Below are positions 41,401-50,060 of a DNA stretch of 64,000 nt, piece by piece. The DNA lies in NCBI GenBank assembly GCA_964036045.1, contig OZ038386.1:13307613-13371612 (forward strand), read 5' to 3'. The position numbers were made by a program, and so were the translations under genes. Below the pieces are notes generated by a model. That model was not told where the DNA came from. It was given only the letters and a program-made list of their open reading frames with translations, and did not search any database. This DNA comes from Eutreptiella sp. 'Long Island Sound 2002'. Lineage: Eukaryota > Euglenozoa > Euglenophyceae > Eutreptiales > Eutreptiaceae. The number at the start of each line of letters is the position of its first letter. The first letter of the stretch is position 1.

Positions 41401-43485
41401 AACAATGCAGCATGTTGTGCGCAACAAACAGCGGTTTGTCAGAAAACTGCGCATCCTGACCAGAAACAATTTTTGGGACGTCAGCCGTTGGTTGGCAGGG
41501 GCCTACGCATCGTCGTCCGACCATTTGGACCAGCATAAAAAGCCTGTTTTGATTCGGGACCACAAGATCAAGTGGTTGGATTTTGGTACCACCCCTGATG
41601 AGGGCAACCTTTCCCCTCATCCTGGTCTTGTGTGGATGAAAGCAGGGTACAGCGAGTCCATTGAGTGGCGCATAATAAGCGAGTGTGAAATGTTCAGTGC
41701 ATGTTTGTGTGCCGATTTTGCAGCTCTAGTGCTCAAAAATGTGACAACCTACCCCACCCCCCCAACCCATACATTTCTGAAATGGCCTTTTCTCACAGAT
41801 TTCAAAAAGTATACATACCCCCCCCTATGGAACGAAATTTTGGTGCTTTGGACAAAAAATTGAGAAAACCCTGAAAAAGTGTGAATTTGCTCCGTATTGG
41901 CAGGTTATGAATGTCCCCAAGAAATATGCATTCGGGGCTCAGTCATGCGTTGTGGTGTCTTTCTACTTCCTTCACCCAAAACTGAGGAAAATTGATGCGG
42001 TGCTAATTACCCTAAAGCTAATTGCCCTGACCCTGCGGCGCCTGCGACACGCAGTAAGCGCTCCCTCCGGCTGCTCCTCCGTCATGCTCCTCCACTTCTT
42101 GCTGCACTGGCTACCCAGCGGGTCCTCGCTCCCACCCCTGCCCAAGGGTTGCACTGAAGGGAGGAAGGGACCCCCGGACCGTAGCCGCTCACTTCCCCTT
42201 ACCCCAAGTCAAATGCCCCCTTCCTCAACGGCATCCGTAATCGGCAGCAACCGCCCCCATCCGCTTCGTCAGCCCGCGCCCACCCCCTGATCCAACACAA
42301 CCTCGCTGCAAAGGATGTCTCTCTGCCCTGCCTCTCATGCCCAAGCCCTGCCTGTCACCCTGGGGCCCAGGCCCTGCCTCTTCCTGCACCCGTGCAGATG
42401 CGGCTCTTCAGCCCAACTCACAAACAGTGCTAACCCACATGCAGTGAACAACCTGCAAAGGAGGGCGCAGACCTGTAGGGCAGTGAACTCAGGGAGGACA
42501 CATGCGGACCCGCGCCTCCTTCAATGCAGCTGCCTCTGCCCACGTCTTTCGCCACCTCCTCTGCTGCTCCTCATTCACCTCTTCGGTGATGGTGGGGGAA
42601 TTATATGTCCGGTTACTGTTTTGTGAACTGGCAGCAGGCTCCAACGGGGTGGCCCAGCACTGTGCACTGCTGCATGGGGGGGGGGGGGGTGGCAATGCGC
42701 AAGAACGCAGCTGCAACAGCTTCCGTGTGTGTGGCGCCTGTTTGCTTGCCACTAAGTCTTGAACCGTGTCAACCATGTCACCAACCGTATCGACCCCGCG
42801 ACGCTCAGGTCTTCTTGCTGCTGCAGCTCCTTCCCGTCCTCCCGTAACTCCTCCTCCTGCTCCCGCCCTCGGTGTCGTCGGTGTTCTCCTTCTGAAGCGT
42901 CCCAAAAAACCTCCATGTTTCTCGCGCGAAAAACGTCCCCCTGTTGAGGAGTGAAAAAAGACCGTGAGGGCGCCTATCGCCGTCACTGCCCATGTCACTG
43001 TCGTCACGGCGACCGTCACTGTCACTGTGAACCAGCAGATCCCACACGATGGCAGGAAATGAGGGGGAAGGCACCGCAGTCCTCAATGTAGACGCAATCG
43101 GTTGCGCGCCAGCCGCCCCTGCAGTCAACCACTGCCCCGTCTCCTCCCGCCCCCCCCACCCCTTTTCTCAGTATATCTCGGCACTGAGAAAGGCCCAATT
43201 CTGATGACGACAATGCAGCCCGGCAAGAACCTGCCGACCGACGACGTGCCTGTCGAGGAGGACCCGGACCTGGTCGCGGATGTGGATGTCGTGCGTGAGG
43301 CCTCGGGCGTCAGCTCAGAGAACGAGACGGAAATCCCGGAGGAGCTCGCGTCCGCGCGGACGATGCCGATGTCGGGGCGCGGCAGCCCGTCGGATCTCAG
43401 CGGCTTCTCCTCCGCGGCGAAGCTGCTGAGTGCTCTTGTGCCGGCGGAGGAGCTGCTTGTCGTCGAAGAAGATTGCGAGGCATGA
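20130..43485 (+). CDS. Large WD40-repeat protein, eight recognised exons (5' end unknown)
   Basis: Eight exons join in phase: 20,130-20,424, 23,478-23,711, 30,918-31,220, 31,803-32,039, 37,097-37,524, 38,949-39,165, 40,322-40,760 and 43,172-43,485. They give at least 821 residues ending in TGA. I count about 14 WD40-type blades, for example GTLLYAGLSNGKILVW, CLITCSVDGILKVW, NLLLTGHDNGSLKLW, HIVTSSYDGHLAVWEI and HLFSAAEDGLIRLWHL, enough for two seven-bladed propellers acting as a protein-binding scaffold. The last about 90 residues are acidic and Ser-rich. The first exon begins mid-codon, so an upstream exon is expected, unless ATG 20,148 is the start. A 54-base segment at 39,663-39,716 could be an extra exon. 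I cannot assign a named WD40 family. Introns of 0.6-7.2 kb carry several transposon fragments. Confidence 0.85.
22603..22680 (-). other. tRNA-like sequence, probably tRNA-derived repeat
   Basis: On the minus strand there is a perfect T-arm (stem CTGGG/CCCAG closing the loop TTCGAGC) containing a good internal promoter B box, with an A-box-like TAGTGCAGTAG about 45 bases upstream. No matching acceptor stem exists and the anticodon stem pairs poorly. I therefore read it as a tRNA-derived SINE head or tRNA pseudogene, not a functional tRNA. Confidence 0.4.
22819..23232. mobile_element. 414-bp inverted-repeat element with poly-C in its ends
   Basis: The left end (22,819-22,851) is TAATTA, a C-run, then TTGTATAAGCTAC; the right end (23,201-23,232) is its inverted copy with one substitution and a slightly shorter run. 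Inside, a 55-bp segment beginning AAGCTACGCCC is repeated in direct orientation at 22,845-22,899 and 23,140-23,194, adjoining or near each terminus. There is no open reading frame of note and no clear target duplication. I read it as a MITE-like non-autonomous transposon of unknown superfamily. Confidence 0.7.
23478..23711 (+). CDS. WD40 gene, exon 2
   Basis: A 78-codon phase-0 exon between TCCACAG and the donor GTGTGC. It holds two blades: EHDGGVTCMAWH...CLITCSVDGILKVW and HHGTVTALAVHGEHVLTAGRD. Confidence 0.85.
26177..27574 (+). CDS. RNase HI-domain ORF, 3' fragment of a non-LTR retrotransposon
   Basis: A 465-codon frame from ATG 26,177 to TGA contains an RNase HI domain at residues about 215-355. 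It has the four acidic catalytic residues and the His: D220 in VVYTDGSA, E262 in SRGELRG, D284 in VVLDSEY, H339 in WVPSHLAV and D349 in GNEAADALA. All appear intact, so the domain could be active. Residues about 60-210 may be the tail of a reverse-transcriptase region, but no RT motifs are present. The C-terminus is acidic and Ser-rich and ends in a basic KRKGRR. A 5'-truncated LINE insertion is the simplest explanation; the Pro run at residues 41-45 comes from a poly-C tract. Confidence 0.85.
   Translation: MSQPVGCEFVDVNVKPGGGVYLNCSVGGWRSTEGHQGLCHPPPPPSKHQRLLKNCYFSGFMFDTVRKAFGLVQREGGALEPSRLLLDEPLLSLQSTQGLVLWAGLRAQWRLRCEVKYQRQQVSLHDFVALWVAGLESWRSERNMSCSRSDLQHLIAQLQAWGESRTMFWKAPQAPTTAHAPSTQLDPLQKKEAKRGGYKATLLKELGDMQAQGWEVVYTDGSAKRVRGWMQAGYGVWFGEGSSRNCHACVPAHERQSISRGELRGVLRALQDRRPGERMVVVLDSEYVYKGVVEWSPKWRRHAWRCATGEVGHRDLWEAILWLRESAGGDVQLRWVPSHLAVPGNEAADALAERGRELHPNNLLPLSKRRRVAEWDELGLEPMVETEPLSDPDTGEDSGAGTSEDEEVLSVSSAELSGGGFSTDVSDRARERTQEFGNMGVWDTYYSTDVSDSRKRKGRRVIKTS
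28567..29655 (+). pseudogene. Transposon zinc-finger ORF interrupted by two in-frame TAG codons
   Basis: One frame stays open for about 360 codons except for TAG at 29,227 and TAG at 29,374, ending at TAA 29,653. It encodes MRTHVGQHLL, then a Cys-rich module CGFCGNCVTCSN, then SPCTNHPVRCPLCTKTVWSY. The first TAG falls between the Cys pair of CPLC and the His pair of HYADVH, splitting an apparent C2H2 zinc finger. Downstream are basic and Ser-rich stretches. The CGFCG plus CPLC...H...H arrangement resembles modules seen beside transposase genes in other eukaryotes. There is no convincing start codon (28,567 is TTG). Both stops differ from CAG (Gln) by one C-to-T change, so decay is likely. Confidence 0.65.
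30087..30734 (+). CDS. ORF with a U1-type C2H2-like zinc finger, probable transposon fragment
   Basis: The frame begins with LYRQPDSQYEAQNGKLYC and holds the finger LYCTLCAVWLSTTGAILKDH, of the type found in RNA- or DNA-binding proteins and in some transposases. A Gln/Pro-rich stretch follows. The initiating codon is TTG and no ATG precedes the finger, so it is a fragment or an exon. The frame after residue about 110 is probably not genuine. It lies 0.4 kb after the previous zinc-finger ORF, in the same orientation. Confidence 0.4.
   Translation: MYRQPDSQYEAQNGKLYCTLCAVWLSTTGAILKDHVLGNNKKQPDGSFVCQPETHARKAELQPGPAQHEQAQQPQQPPTIIVNVPQQQAPETSSTTCLQGVRACSPMYLVLGFATFVAFENIWYPTPTASSMSQHAAAQQIFLGDRWCLPLWPCVTVVAGAHPPSFTALGKASCAGSGVGGTLGGSSSTCEQRDNSTALINQASASPWSDDKQSR
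30918..31220 (+). CDS. WD40 gene, exon 3
   Basis: A 101-codon phase-0 exon between TTTTCCAG and GTGCTA. The junction with exon 2 completes a blade (AGRDNK|IFQFESY). The remainder contains TTTNVYIGDCLGG and LILVQSLGALLSLSW, weaker WD40-type strands with an insertion rich in Gly and acidic residues. Confidence 0.8.
31581..31719. repeat. (GTAT)n tetranucleotide microsatellite
   Basis: Perfect TATG units at about 31,587-31,638, then interrupted copies to 31,719, within WD40 intron 3. Confidence 0.9.
31803..32039 (+). CDS. WD40 gene, exon 4
   Basis: A 79-codon phase-0 exon following TTTCTCAG. It includes the blade EELVLLDEAGTLSLWKF and ends HHLFEGSE before a GTTTGT donor. Confidence 0.85.
32338..32444. 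repeat. (GTGC/GTGT)n microsatellite
   Basis: About 100 bases of alternating GTGC, GTGT and GCGT units at the start of WD40 intron 4. Related TGTGC patches follow at 32,530-32,585 and 33,020-33,085. Confidence 0.85.
33370..35420. repeat. Degenerate ~100-bp satellite array
   Basis: About 20 diverged units share the ordered words TTTTGTCACTTTCATTTGGT, CCACCAAGACGGGAACGGG, TATGTAGTCATTTTGCCCCC and ATGTGGGCCCCCAAGAC. The best-preserved neighbours (34,313 to 34,413; 34,929 to 35,029 to 35,129) are 100-102 bases apart; earlier units are more diverged and of uneven length. It lies entirely inside WD40 intron 4. Open frames across it are repeat artefacts. Confidence 0.85.
35654..35811. repeat. 84-bp tandem duplication
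   Basis: A 74-bp core (35,654-35,727 and 35,738-35,811) is repeated with one substitution, the two copies separated by a C-run. It lies 68 bases upstream of the gag-like ORF and could belong to that element's leader. Confidence 0.85.
35879..36667 (+). pseudogene. Gag-like ORF of an LTR-type retrotransposon (fragment)
   Basis: A 262-codon frame opens just after a TAA at 35,876 and ends at TGA 36,665. It reads YTQFQREFKLWIKTQKLQED, then LGCLEGPPANTW, then FDEVWEQLEVRG. This is the helix-rich pattern of capsid domains in Ty1/copia- and Ty3-type Gag proteins, where a polar helix, an L-x-G-x-A-x-x-W-like step and further helices follow in this order. There is no ATG near the start. A CHIC pair near the end could be half of a zinc knuckle, but no full CCHC is present. 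No protease, integrase or LTRs are visible nearby, so this is a degraded fragment inside WD40 intron 4. Confidence 0.6.
37097..37524 (+). CDS. WD40 gene, exon 5
   Basis: Encodes blades around PFFVVAGSDCIQVCQI and GMYTASVDNSIEFW, then the first half of NLLLTGHDNG, which is completed by exon 6 (phase 2). The start could instead be 37,139, which is also in phase and follows a better pyrimidine tract, dropping 14 Pro-rich residues. Confidence 0.82.
38222..38310. repeat. CA/CG-alternating simple repeat
   Basis: A short C-run followed by ACACACGGGCGTGCGCACGC-type alternating sequence in WD40 intron 5. It is prone to Z-DNA. Confidence 0.7.
38949..39165 (+). CDS. WD40 gene, exon 6
   Basis: Follows TTTCCCCAG and completes a textbook blade, SLKLWNADTGRTWRLKGHEN, followed by HIVTSSYDGHLAVWEI. 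It ends at a strong GTAAGC donor. An internal GTAAGA at 39,050 is not used, because the blade runs through it. Confidence 0.88.
39191..39359. repeat. (CACAC)n pentanucleotide microsatellite
   Basis: About 34 nearly perfect units of ACACC/CACAC in WD40 intron 6. The reverse complement is the GTGTG repeat attached to the dispersed family near 51.8, 56.3 and 56.7 kb. Long Trp/Cys/Val frames on the minus strand are artefacts. Confidence 0.95.
39755..39829 (-). repeat. Dispersed GTGTG-tailed repeat, copy 1
   Basis: In reverse complement this reads a GTGTG run, then GTGCCGAAGGCGCTGTTACC, then a diverged GGGATG. It matches copies at 40.2, 51.8 and 56.3 kb. Confidence 0.75.
39976..40226 (+). repeat. 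Dispersed GTGTG-tailed repeat, copy 2, with coding remnant
   Basis: The + strand frame reads GTEFI, stop, QVLNESLKVWLAHAKACTVL, then IKAH, stop, RPRGTM. It is homologous to the intact minus-strand frame at 56.5-56.7 kb. It runs into CCATTGCCTTTTGGTAACAG and CGCCTTCGGCACACC. This links a decayed protein-coding segment to the repeat tail. Confidence 0.65.
40322..40760 (+). CDS. WD40 gene, exon 7
   Basis: Contains three blades: HTYVCGDNNGVIGIW, HLFSAAEDGLIRLWHL with TFRGHKSMVTGLAL, and MLASCGTSGCVYLWNLEGE. It ends one base into a codon before GTCCTC. Confidence 0.9.
41138..41863 (+). pseudogene. Transposase-like remnant in WD40 intron 7
   Basis: The frame from about 41,180 reads NFCKLFDKLVQWRWFHRISW, then CVFIKGHSYNLCD, and continues to VLIRDHKIKWLDFG and a stop at 41,861. 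The F-x-K-G-H-S-x-N-x-x-D signature resembles the GHT/GHS-x-N-x-x-D motif of RNase H-fold transposase-like domains found in many eukaryotes. There is no start codon, and the preceding frame (41,091-41,300) is offset, which suggests a frameshift. It is a dead fragment on the same strand as its host gene. Confidence 0.5.
43172..43485 (+). CDS. WD40 gene, last exon
   Basis: Follows a pyrimidine-rich acceptor (CCCCTTTTCTCAG). It completes a final strand, VYLGTEKGPILM, and then an acidic Ser-rich tail to TGA at 43,483-43,485. No clear polyadenylation signal was seen. Confidence 0.88.
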
Positions 43486-44930
43486 CATACGCTGCGCAGC
43501 ACCCGCGCCGGCGTAGGCGGTTGGCCAAGCCGTCGGTCCCTTGGGCGCCCGGGGGGGCCGCCCGTACGGGGTTTAGCGCATCTGGTATAAACTCTTTTTG
43601 CGGTGAACCATTTTCCTTCCAAAGTTTTCTCTGGTAGTATTCCATTTTTTCGTTGCATTTTTTGCCAAGCTACATTATGTTCTGTGTTTGGAAGTTAACT
43701 TGAGAATCATGGATTTTCCCTGACCTGTTGTTTAGCTTTGCTCTAGCGCACGGGGTCAGGGAGCAACGGGTTAGCCTCTGTCTGGGCAAGAGCAGGTGAA
43801 GGGGCCAATGGACCCCCCCACCCCCTCGCCCGCCCGCCGGCTCCATGCGCAACGACCGTCTTGTCCAACGAGCACCCCACGGTCCGACGGTGATGCATTG
43901 CCGGTCGTTGCGCAAGGGTGGGGCGGGGGTACGGGTGGGTCAATATTTTTTGACAGATCAAATCGGGGGGTTACCCCGCTCCGCTCTTCTGAACGAAGAT
44001 GCTGTGATCTCTGAAGCCCACGCATTGCCCAAATCACTCAAGTTTCCGTCAATGCTTGACCGTTATTAGGTGCACCTTGACTGCAGACCATAGGTCAGGG
44101 TGACAGTGCTGTATTCATTTGTCCATGAGGTTGCAGGCAATGCCCCCTATACCAAAACGTCTGCCTCCGATGTTCTATTTGTCATTGAGCCCCATTGGAA
44201 AATCGTTCTCATGCCCATGTGCTAATCTACCGCTGACTGTGTGTACGTTATCGTAGCCCCCACCCACCCATCCTCTTGCACAAACAGCGTTGTCCAAACA
44301 ACCAGGCGTTGTGTGTGCAGCCATAGGATTTAGCGACTCTGTTTCTTTGCCCCTGTGAAGCACCCCCAGTATGCTTGGTTTTTTTAGCATCCATTGCTGG
44401 TTGAGGATAATATTTTGTTTGCTGTTCGTGCCCAGCCCCTGACCGAATCTCATGATGTTAACTTGTTGTTCTTCAACCCGACAAGATGCCCGAGGTGGCT
44501 TGGGCTTGTCCCAGGAGATGTCGCCTGTAGACAACATCATTGTCCAAACGACGCGAGCCGTTGGTTCCACAGCTTTCAGTATGCTGTTGGTTGCGCAAAG
44601 GGGGGGGGGGGATACCACGGTCAGTCAAGGGCATGGCTATGTCTCGTCAAGGGAAAAGCGACCCCTCTTCACATGCTCCTGAGACGTACACAAACCATAA
44701 TGATGTGTCCATGTTTGGGGACTTACCTGCACATGTATGGGCTGCACATGCATGTGAGGACAGTGATGGCACAGATATTGTGGGTAACAAGGTTAGCCAT
44801 GCGTAACAAGCGTCAATTATTCTATTGTACAGATTGTGTTGCCACGCACACATGCGACAAGATCGCGGTGGTTGATCTTCTTTGTCCTCCCAACCAACCT
44901 TTGTGGACTTTTAAGAGACAAACGTGGATT

Positions 44931-45160
44931 GTACCCCCTACCCCACCCCGTGTTCAACGAATGCCGTGCCCAACGAACACTTCCGTTCGTCCCGTATTTT
45001 TTTGGGACAGGTACCGGGTTTCAGGGTAAAGGATTGGGGAAATGAGGGGCTGTTGTGATGTTTCTTGCAGTACAGGTGAGGAAATTTGTAAAGCAGGATG
45101 TGAGGGAATGGTACCCCTCAACTACAGGACCTCGATTGCCCACCATGACTGATTCTCTAT
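44931..45160 (+). repeat. Dispersed repeat family R2, copy 1
   Basis: Begins GTACCCCCTACCCC and continues CCCAACGAACACTTCCGTTC, then GGAAATGAGGGGCTGTTGTG, then AGGACCTCGATTGCCCACC. Each block recurs at 59.05-59.68 kb. A short frame through it (45,055-45,249) shares the peptide STTGP-LPTMTDSL with the other copy, so the family descends from a coding element. Confidence 0.7.
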
Positions 45161-48100
45161 TTCGTCGCCTGCCACCATCCATTATCCACCTCCAAGCTGC
45201 ATTTTATCGCCCGGCTGTTGCAGTGTGGCATTCATGGACCATTGACTAGTCCATCAATTACCCTTTGGAAAGCTGAATCAATATCGGGGTACGTGGCTGA
45301 AATCGTACCCCCAGTGCCTGGCTCCACGCGGTGCACATTGATGCATCTTTGTGCTGCAATTTGACATGCGCCAGTGCCCAACGTGCACACATTCCAGCGT
45401 GTGCGTGTGCGTGCGCGTGCGTGCGTGTGCTCAACACTTACCGTGGCCGTGCAGATATTATGGGCCTGCATGGCTGCAAGTCGCAGTCCTGTCTGGGTGT
45501 CACCAGGAGACGGCTGTTCGTGCCATGCACAAAGGTGTACACCGCGCATAGCGCCAACGGCACCGCGGCCCTTAATGGCAGTCTACCCGTTGTCCACAAA
45601 CTGCCAAGCGAGGATGCGTTCTACTCGCTGCCCTGCAAAAGCGGTGGCGATGGCACGCAAAATGTGTCATGGCTTTGACCGCCGATTTACCCATCAATCC
45701 CAGTGATGAGTGCCTAGAAATTGTGATTTGAGTGCCATCGAGAATCTTGCATCACCAGAGCGTGTGCGTGTACCGAACTGGCAACGGCGTGCTGCTGAAA
45801 TGATCCAACGAACAACGCAGATGTTGCTGAGCTAAGAAGATGGACAGCCAACCCAGCCCTGCCCTGCCCTGCCCTACCGAAATGCGCTCAGCTCTGCCTA
45901 ACCCACACGAACCCAGCCTAACTGCCATCAACCTCGCCGTGCCCCACCCAATATGTGTCCTCTGCATATCTACAACCCCCCCCCCCTCTCCTCCTACTGT
46001 GAGATGATGCATGAGGGCTCGGGGTCCAGGGCCCTGCCCACACGGCCATTCTGCTGGGGATATTGGGGTGGGGGGTCTGAGGCCACAAAAAAGATTGTGG
46101 ACCTAAATTTGCCCTCCATTTTCCGCTCCTTTAATGAATTTCATTTTTCCCCTGAGGACAACTTTTCGGATGTGGATGGGTCGGTCGGTCGGTCGGTCGG
46201 CCAAAATCCCAGGAAGGCCAGAATAGCCCCCCCCCCCCACCCCTCCAGTATCACTAAGCACTTCCCTGGAACCCACACCACCCGCCGCAGATGAGGGTCT
46301 CAAGGGGCCCACCATCTGAATCATCTTGTCAGAGAGGAAACAGGAATGCCTCATAAAGGAGCCCCCTCCTCCCCCTTGCGCAAGCTCAGCTTCAGTCCCA
46401 CAAAACTGCCATGTGACATGGGCTCGTCGTGCTTCGGCAAGGCCGTGCGTGCGCAAGGGGGCAACAAGTCCATCCATGACTTTGCCCCTGCATTTGACCC
46501 ACAGTCAGAGCGGGCGACCCCAGGGTCACGCGAATCCCGATTCCGCTTCTTGCCGCCTCATCTCTGCCCGCCAGACACCGCCTGGGCTCGATGCACGGCC
46601 AGGTTGGACAGGACAGGGCCTCACTGCACCACACCGATGTGCACGAAGGCTGCAGAGGGGCTGCAGGGGCTCCACTCAGGGCATGGCCGAGCCACCACAG
46701 ATTTCCCCTGAGTGTCATATGCCAGAGACTTTTGCTCTACCTGTAACTGCGGGGACCTCAATGCATTGAATTGCAGGACACAAAGGGCACATGACAAGAA
46801 ACCTGTAACATTGCAAAAAAAAAAAAAAAAAAAGAAAGAAAGCTCTATAATAGGCATTCTTTCCCGTGTAGGTTCTGCCCGATAACCAATTAAACAAATT
46901 GAACAAATTCGGCCATTTTCAATACAGCTTGGCCCCAATCCCCAGCTGCAGACACAGCCGATGGTGTGCATACCTAACCAGACCTGTTTGTTCCGACATA
47001 CAATTTTGTGGTCCAACTTCGCGATTTTGAGTGAGAATTCTGCAATTTTCCAGTTCAGCTGCAGCACATTTGTAGCTTTTGCTGTCCACCACCTCACTAG
47101 GCGCACTGTGCACCCACTGTGCCGTGGTTGTAATGCATTCATCCATGCATCACACAAACCACTTGGTCGTTTCTTTTTCTTGCAAATTCAGCCATGAATG
47201 TTGATCATGTTGACACATGCAAGAATCTGTGGGATATTGTTTTTGCACTTTTCATCGGCCCTCCTAATGTACACCCTGAGCCGAAACAAATTAGCGGTTT
47301 GGGGCACGTGTGGAACTTTTTTTTTTGGCGTAGCTTGAAATGATTGTTGATCGACTAAGGGGGTAAGGAATCAGTGCCCAGCCCATCTGTCATTTCGTGA
47401 CCATGTGGGTCTAGGACACATGAGAGAAGATTCCACAATCTACCCAAGTCTTGCACACACTGTCACATGGTTTTTCATGGTCATTTTGTGCACGCTATGT
47501 TCTTGTGGTGTGCATGCCTCGTTGTGGGCAGTATTTGCAGATTTGCTGACTGTCTGTTGCGTTGCGTTGCAAGTTGGATGTGCGCAACCAAACCCTCCTT
47601 TAGAGAGCCAGTGGGCGGAGCTGAGGATTCAAATGGGGGTAATGAATTGCTGAGGGCTCGTGGCTCACAGGCGCTCTTGAGCAAGTGCCCTCAGAAGCGC
47701 TGCAATTCGGTCAGGCAAGGGTCAGCAGAGTTTCCTTTGACAACTGAGCAACCACAGCCTGCCCCCATCACCATCCCCCCCTTTCAATTGGAAATCTGGC
47801 GGACCCAGCGGACCAGTGCTTTTGATAAATGCCAAAGCACTGAGCTTTGATGGCCCAGTGTTTGCTGGTGGGATTTCTGTGTTTGCCCGCCATGCGTTCC
47901 TTGAAGTTCCTTCAAGGGGGCAAGGGAACCGTCCATTTTGGCCATCTTGGCCATGTTCCCTCAGGGGTGTGAGAGAACTGTTGGGGGGGGGGGGGGGGTG
48001 TCCCCCCTGCCTACAATCTTGAGGATTAGGAGCCCCTGGCCCCACATTACAGTTTCCACATCATCCATGAGGGAACGTTCGTTGTGCAGCGAGCATCTTT

Positions 48101-48489
48101 TTCAGGCCTCTCTGACTCTGACCAACACTATCCTAGGTGCGCTCCAAGACTTTTCCACCCTGGGACCTGGACATGACAAGGAGGGAAACTTGCTGCACAG
48201 GGCGCGCGGGGCATCTTTTTGGCATCTTTTGTACCCCAGGACATTTTGCTCTGGGGGTGCACCGCGCGAAAAGCCCGCTGTTTTCCACCACCGGTAGCCA
48301 CAGGTCCCAGGGTCCTGAATTCTGCACCCTACGGGGGAGTATTACATTCCCCACCCGTGCCTGTTTTTGCCCCCCCTTACCAAACAGTCTGGAGTACCTT
48401 CTTGCAGTGTCTAAGAATCGGGCCCATCCTTTGCACTCAGTTTATGATGATGGCAAGGGTGGTGGTTGGAAGTGGTGGGAGTGACATTT

Positions 48490-48760
48490 TGTGTTGTTGA
48501 ATTCTGGCTTATGCAACATGCTTTGCTTTGCTTTGCACAGAAGGTTAGCGGTCTAGTGCGGTCTACTTGGGGGACTTCCCTAGGTGAGGATACACTTGGG
48601 GCTAGAGATAGGATACTTAATACAAAGGTAGTGCGCCGGGCATGCGCCGGGCGCGCGCCAGGCAAACATTCCTCCCACAGCCCCTGCTGGGACACCAGGG
48701 AAATTTTTTTTTCTGATGCTTGCCACGGGTCCCAGGGTCCTGAATTCTGCACCCCATGCT
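48490..48760. repeat. Dispersed repeat family F, copy 3
   Basis: Contains TTGCACAGAAGG, CTTGGGGGACTTCC, GGGCGCGCGCCAGGCAAAC and, at 48,727-48,754, GTCCCAGGGTCCTGAATTCT, which also occurs at 48,304-48,331. Confidence 0.6.
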
Positions 48761-49739
48761 GTTGCTTGCTTTTGAATTGATCATGCATGCTTCTGCAGGT
48801 GGGTGGTTTTCAGGGGTGTTCCCGGGATATACAACATAATAACTGGCACTGTGCGAAAACGTCCCCTGTGTTGCTGTGTTGAAGGAAGGGACCGACAATC
48901 TGCTGCCTTTTATTTCACAGTTGGTGTACTTTGTATTGCAGCCCAGTCATGTTTTCTCCAAACATAGTTTCCTGGCATTGGAAAACTTCGGCTCGGAGCT
49001 ATGGACATTTCGGCTTTTGTTGTTGAATTGAAGTGTGTTGTTGGTGGTGTGTTCCTGTTGTTTTGCCTATGCATGCATTCCTGTTGTGACCCATTTGGGA
49101 GCATTCCATGGCAGTAGGTTATAGGTTTAACAGCGCGCGCGGGGCATGCGCTGTTCACAAGGGGGTACCATACCTACCTGGAGACCAAAGTGCAATGCCA
49201 CAATTGAACAAAAAGTTGCTCCATCTGTACCATCCATGCACATCGTTGTATGAATGTTGTCAGGCCATCAAAATGCTATTTTTTCTGCCAATAAAAGGCA
49301 CAATGACATGTAGTGTGGCCCACCTCAAAATCAAAGAAATCACCTACTGTGCAGGATGTTCCATACCCTCCCCATATTGGTACATTGGCTGACCTCTCTA
49401 GGGCGAAGGGGCAATCCACACGATATCACCCAACACATCAATTGCAAAAGCAACTTCATAAAAGTGGTTGCACGACCCTGCCGTATTGGGATTTCCAAAG
49501 GAAGGAGGACTGGAATGGGTCCACACAACCCTTGAGGCATTCTTTGCCCCAGGAACGCATTCCTCCTCATGTGTGGACATCTGTTGATGCAACCAATGAC
49601 GATACCACACAAGATGATAATGGGGATTAGGTTGTATGTGCTTTGTTCTGTCAAAAGCGCAATACCACTGGTGAAAATGTACTGAGAAGTATTATGCAGA
49701 ATGCATTGACCTACACACTGTCCGGTAGGCTTAATACAT

Positions 49740-50060
49740 GTCACATTTCTTGTGTGATTGCAATTAGCAGATTGGTGACATGTTATGTGTTCTGTAGGAA
49801 TGATGTTGGGGTTGATTTGGGCGGTATGGTGGCAGTTTTCTGGTCTGTTTGAGGGCTTCTCTATGGGATGGTAAACCTGGGGCTAAGGTCCCGGACAGTT
49901 ACACAAAGGTAGCACGCCAGGCGAGTGCAGTGCGCGTGTTAGGCAAACGCTCGCCCTATGTTGGAGAGCACCCTGGAAATTTCATGGCGCAGGAATGGCA
50001 GAAGAGTGGACGCCACAGCCATGGTCCAGCAGGGTGCAGCAGGTTCCCAGAGGATGCAAT
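49740..50060. repeat. Dispersed repeat family F, copy 4
   Basis: Has the same block order as the 19.0 and 48.6 kb copies: TGTGTTCTGTAGGAATG, GAGGGCTTCTC, ACAAAGGTAGCACGCC, TTAGGCAAACGCTCGCCC. Confidence 0.6.
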
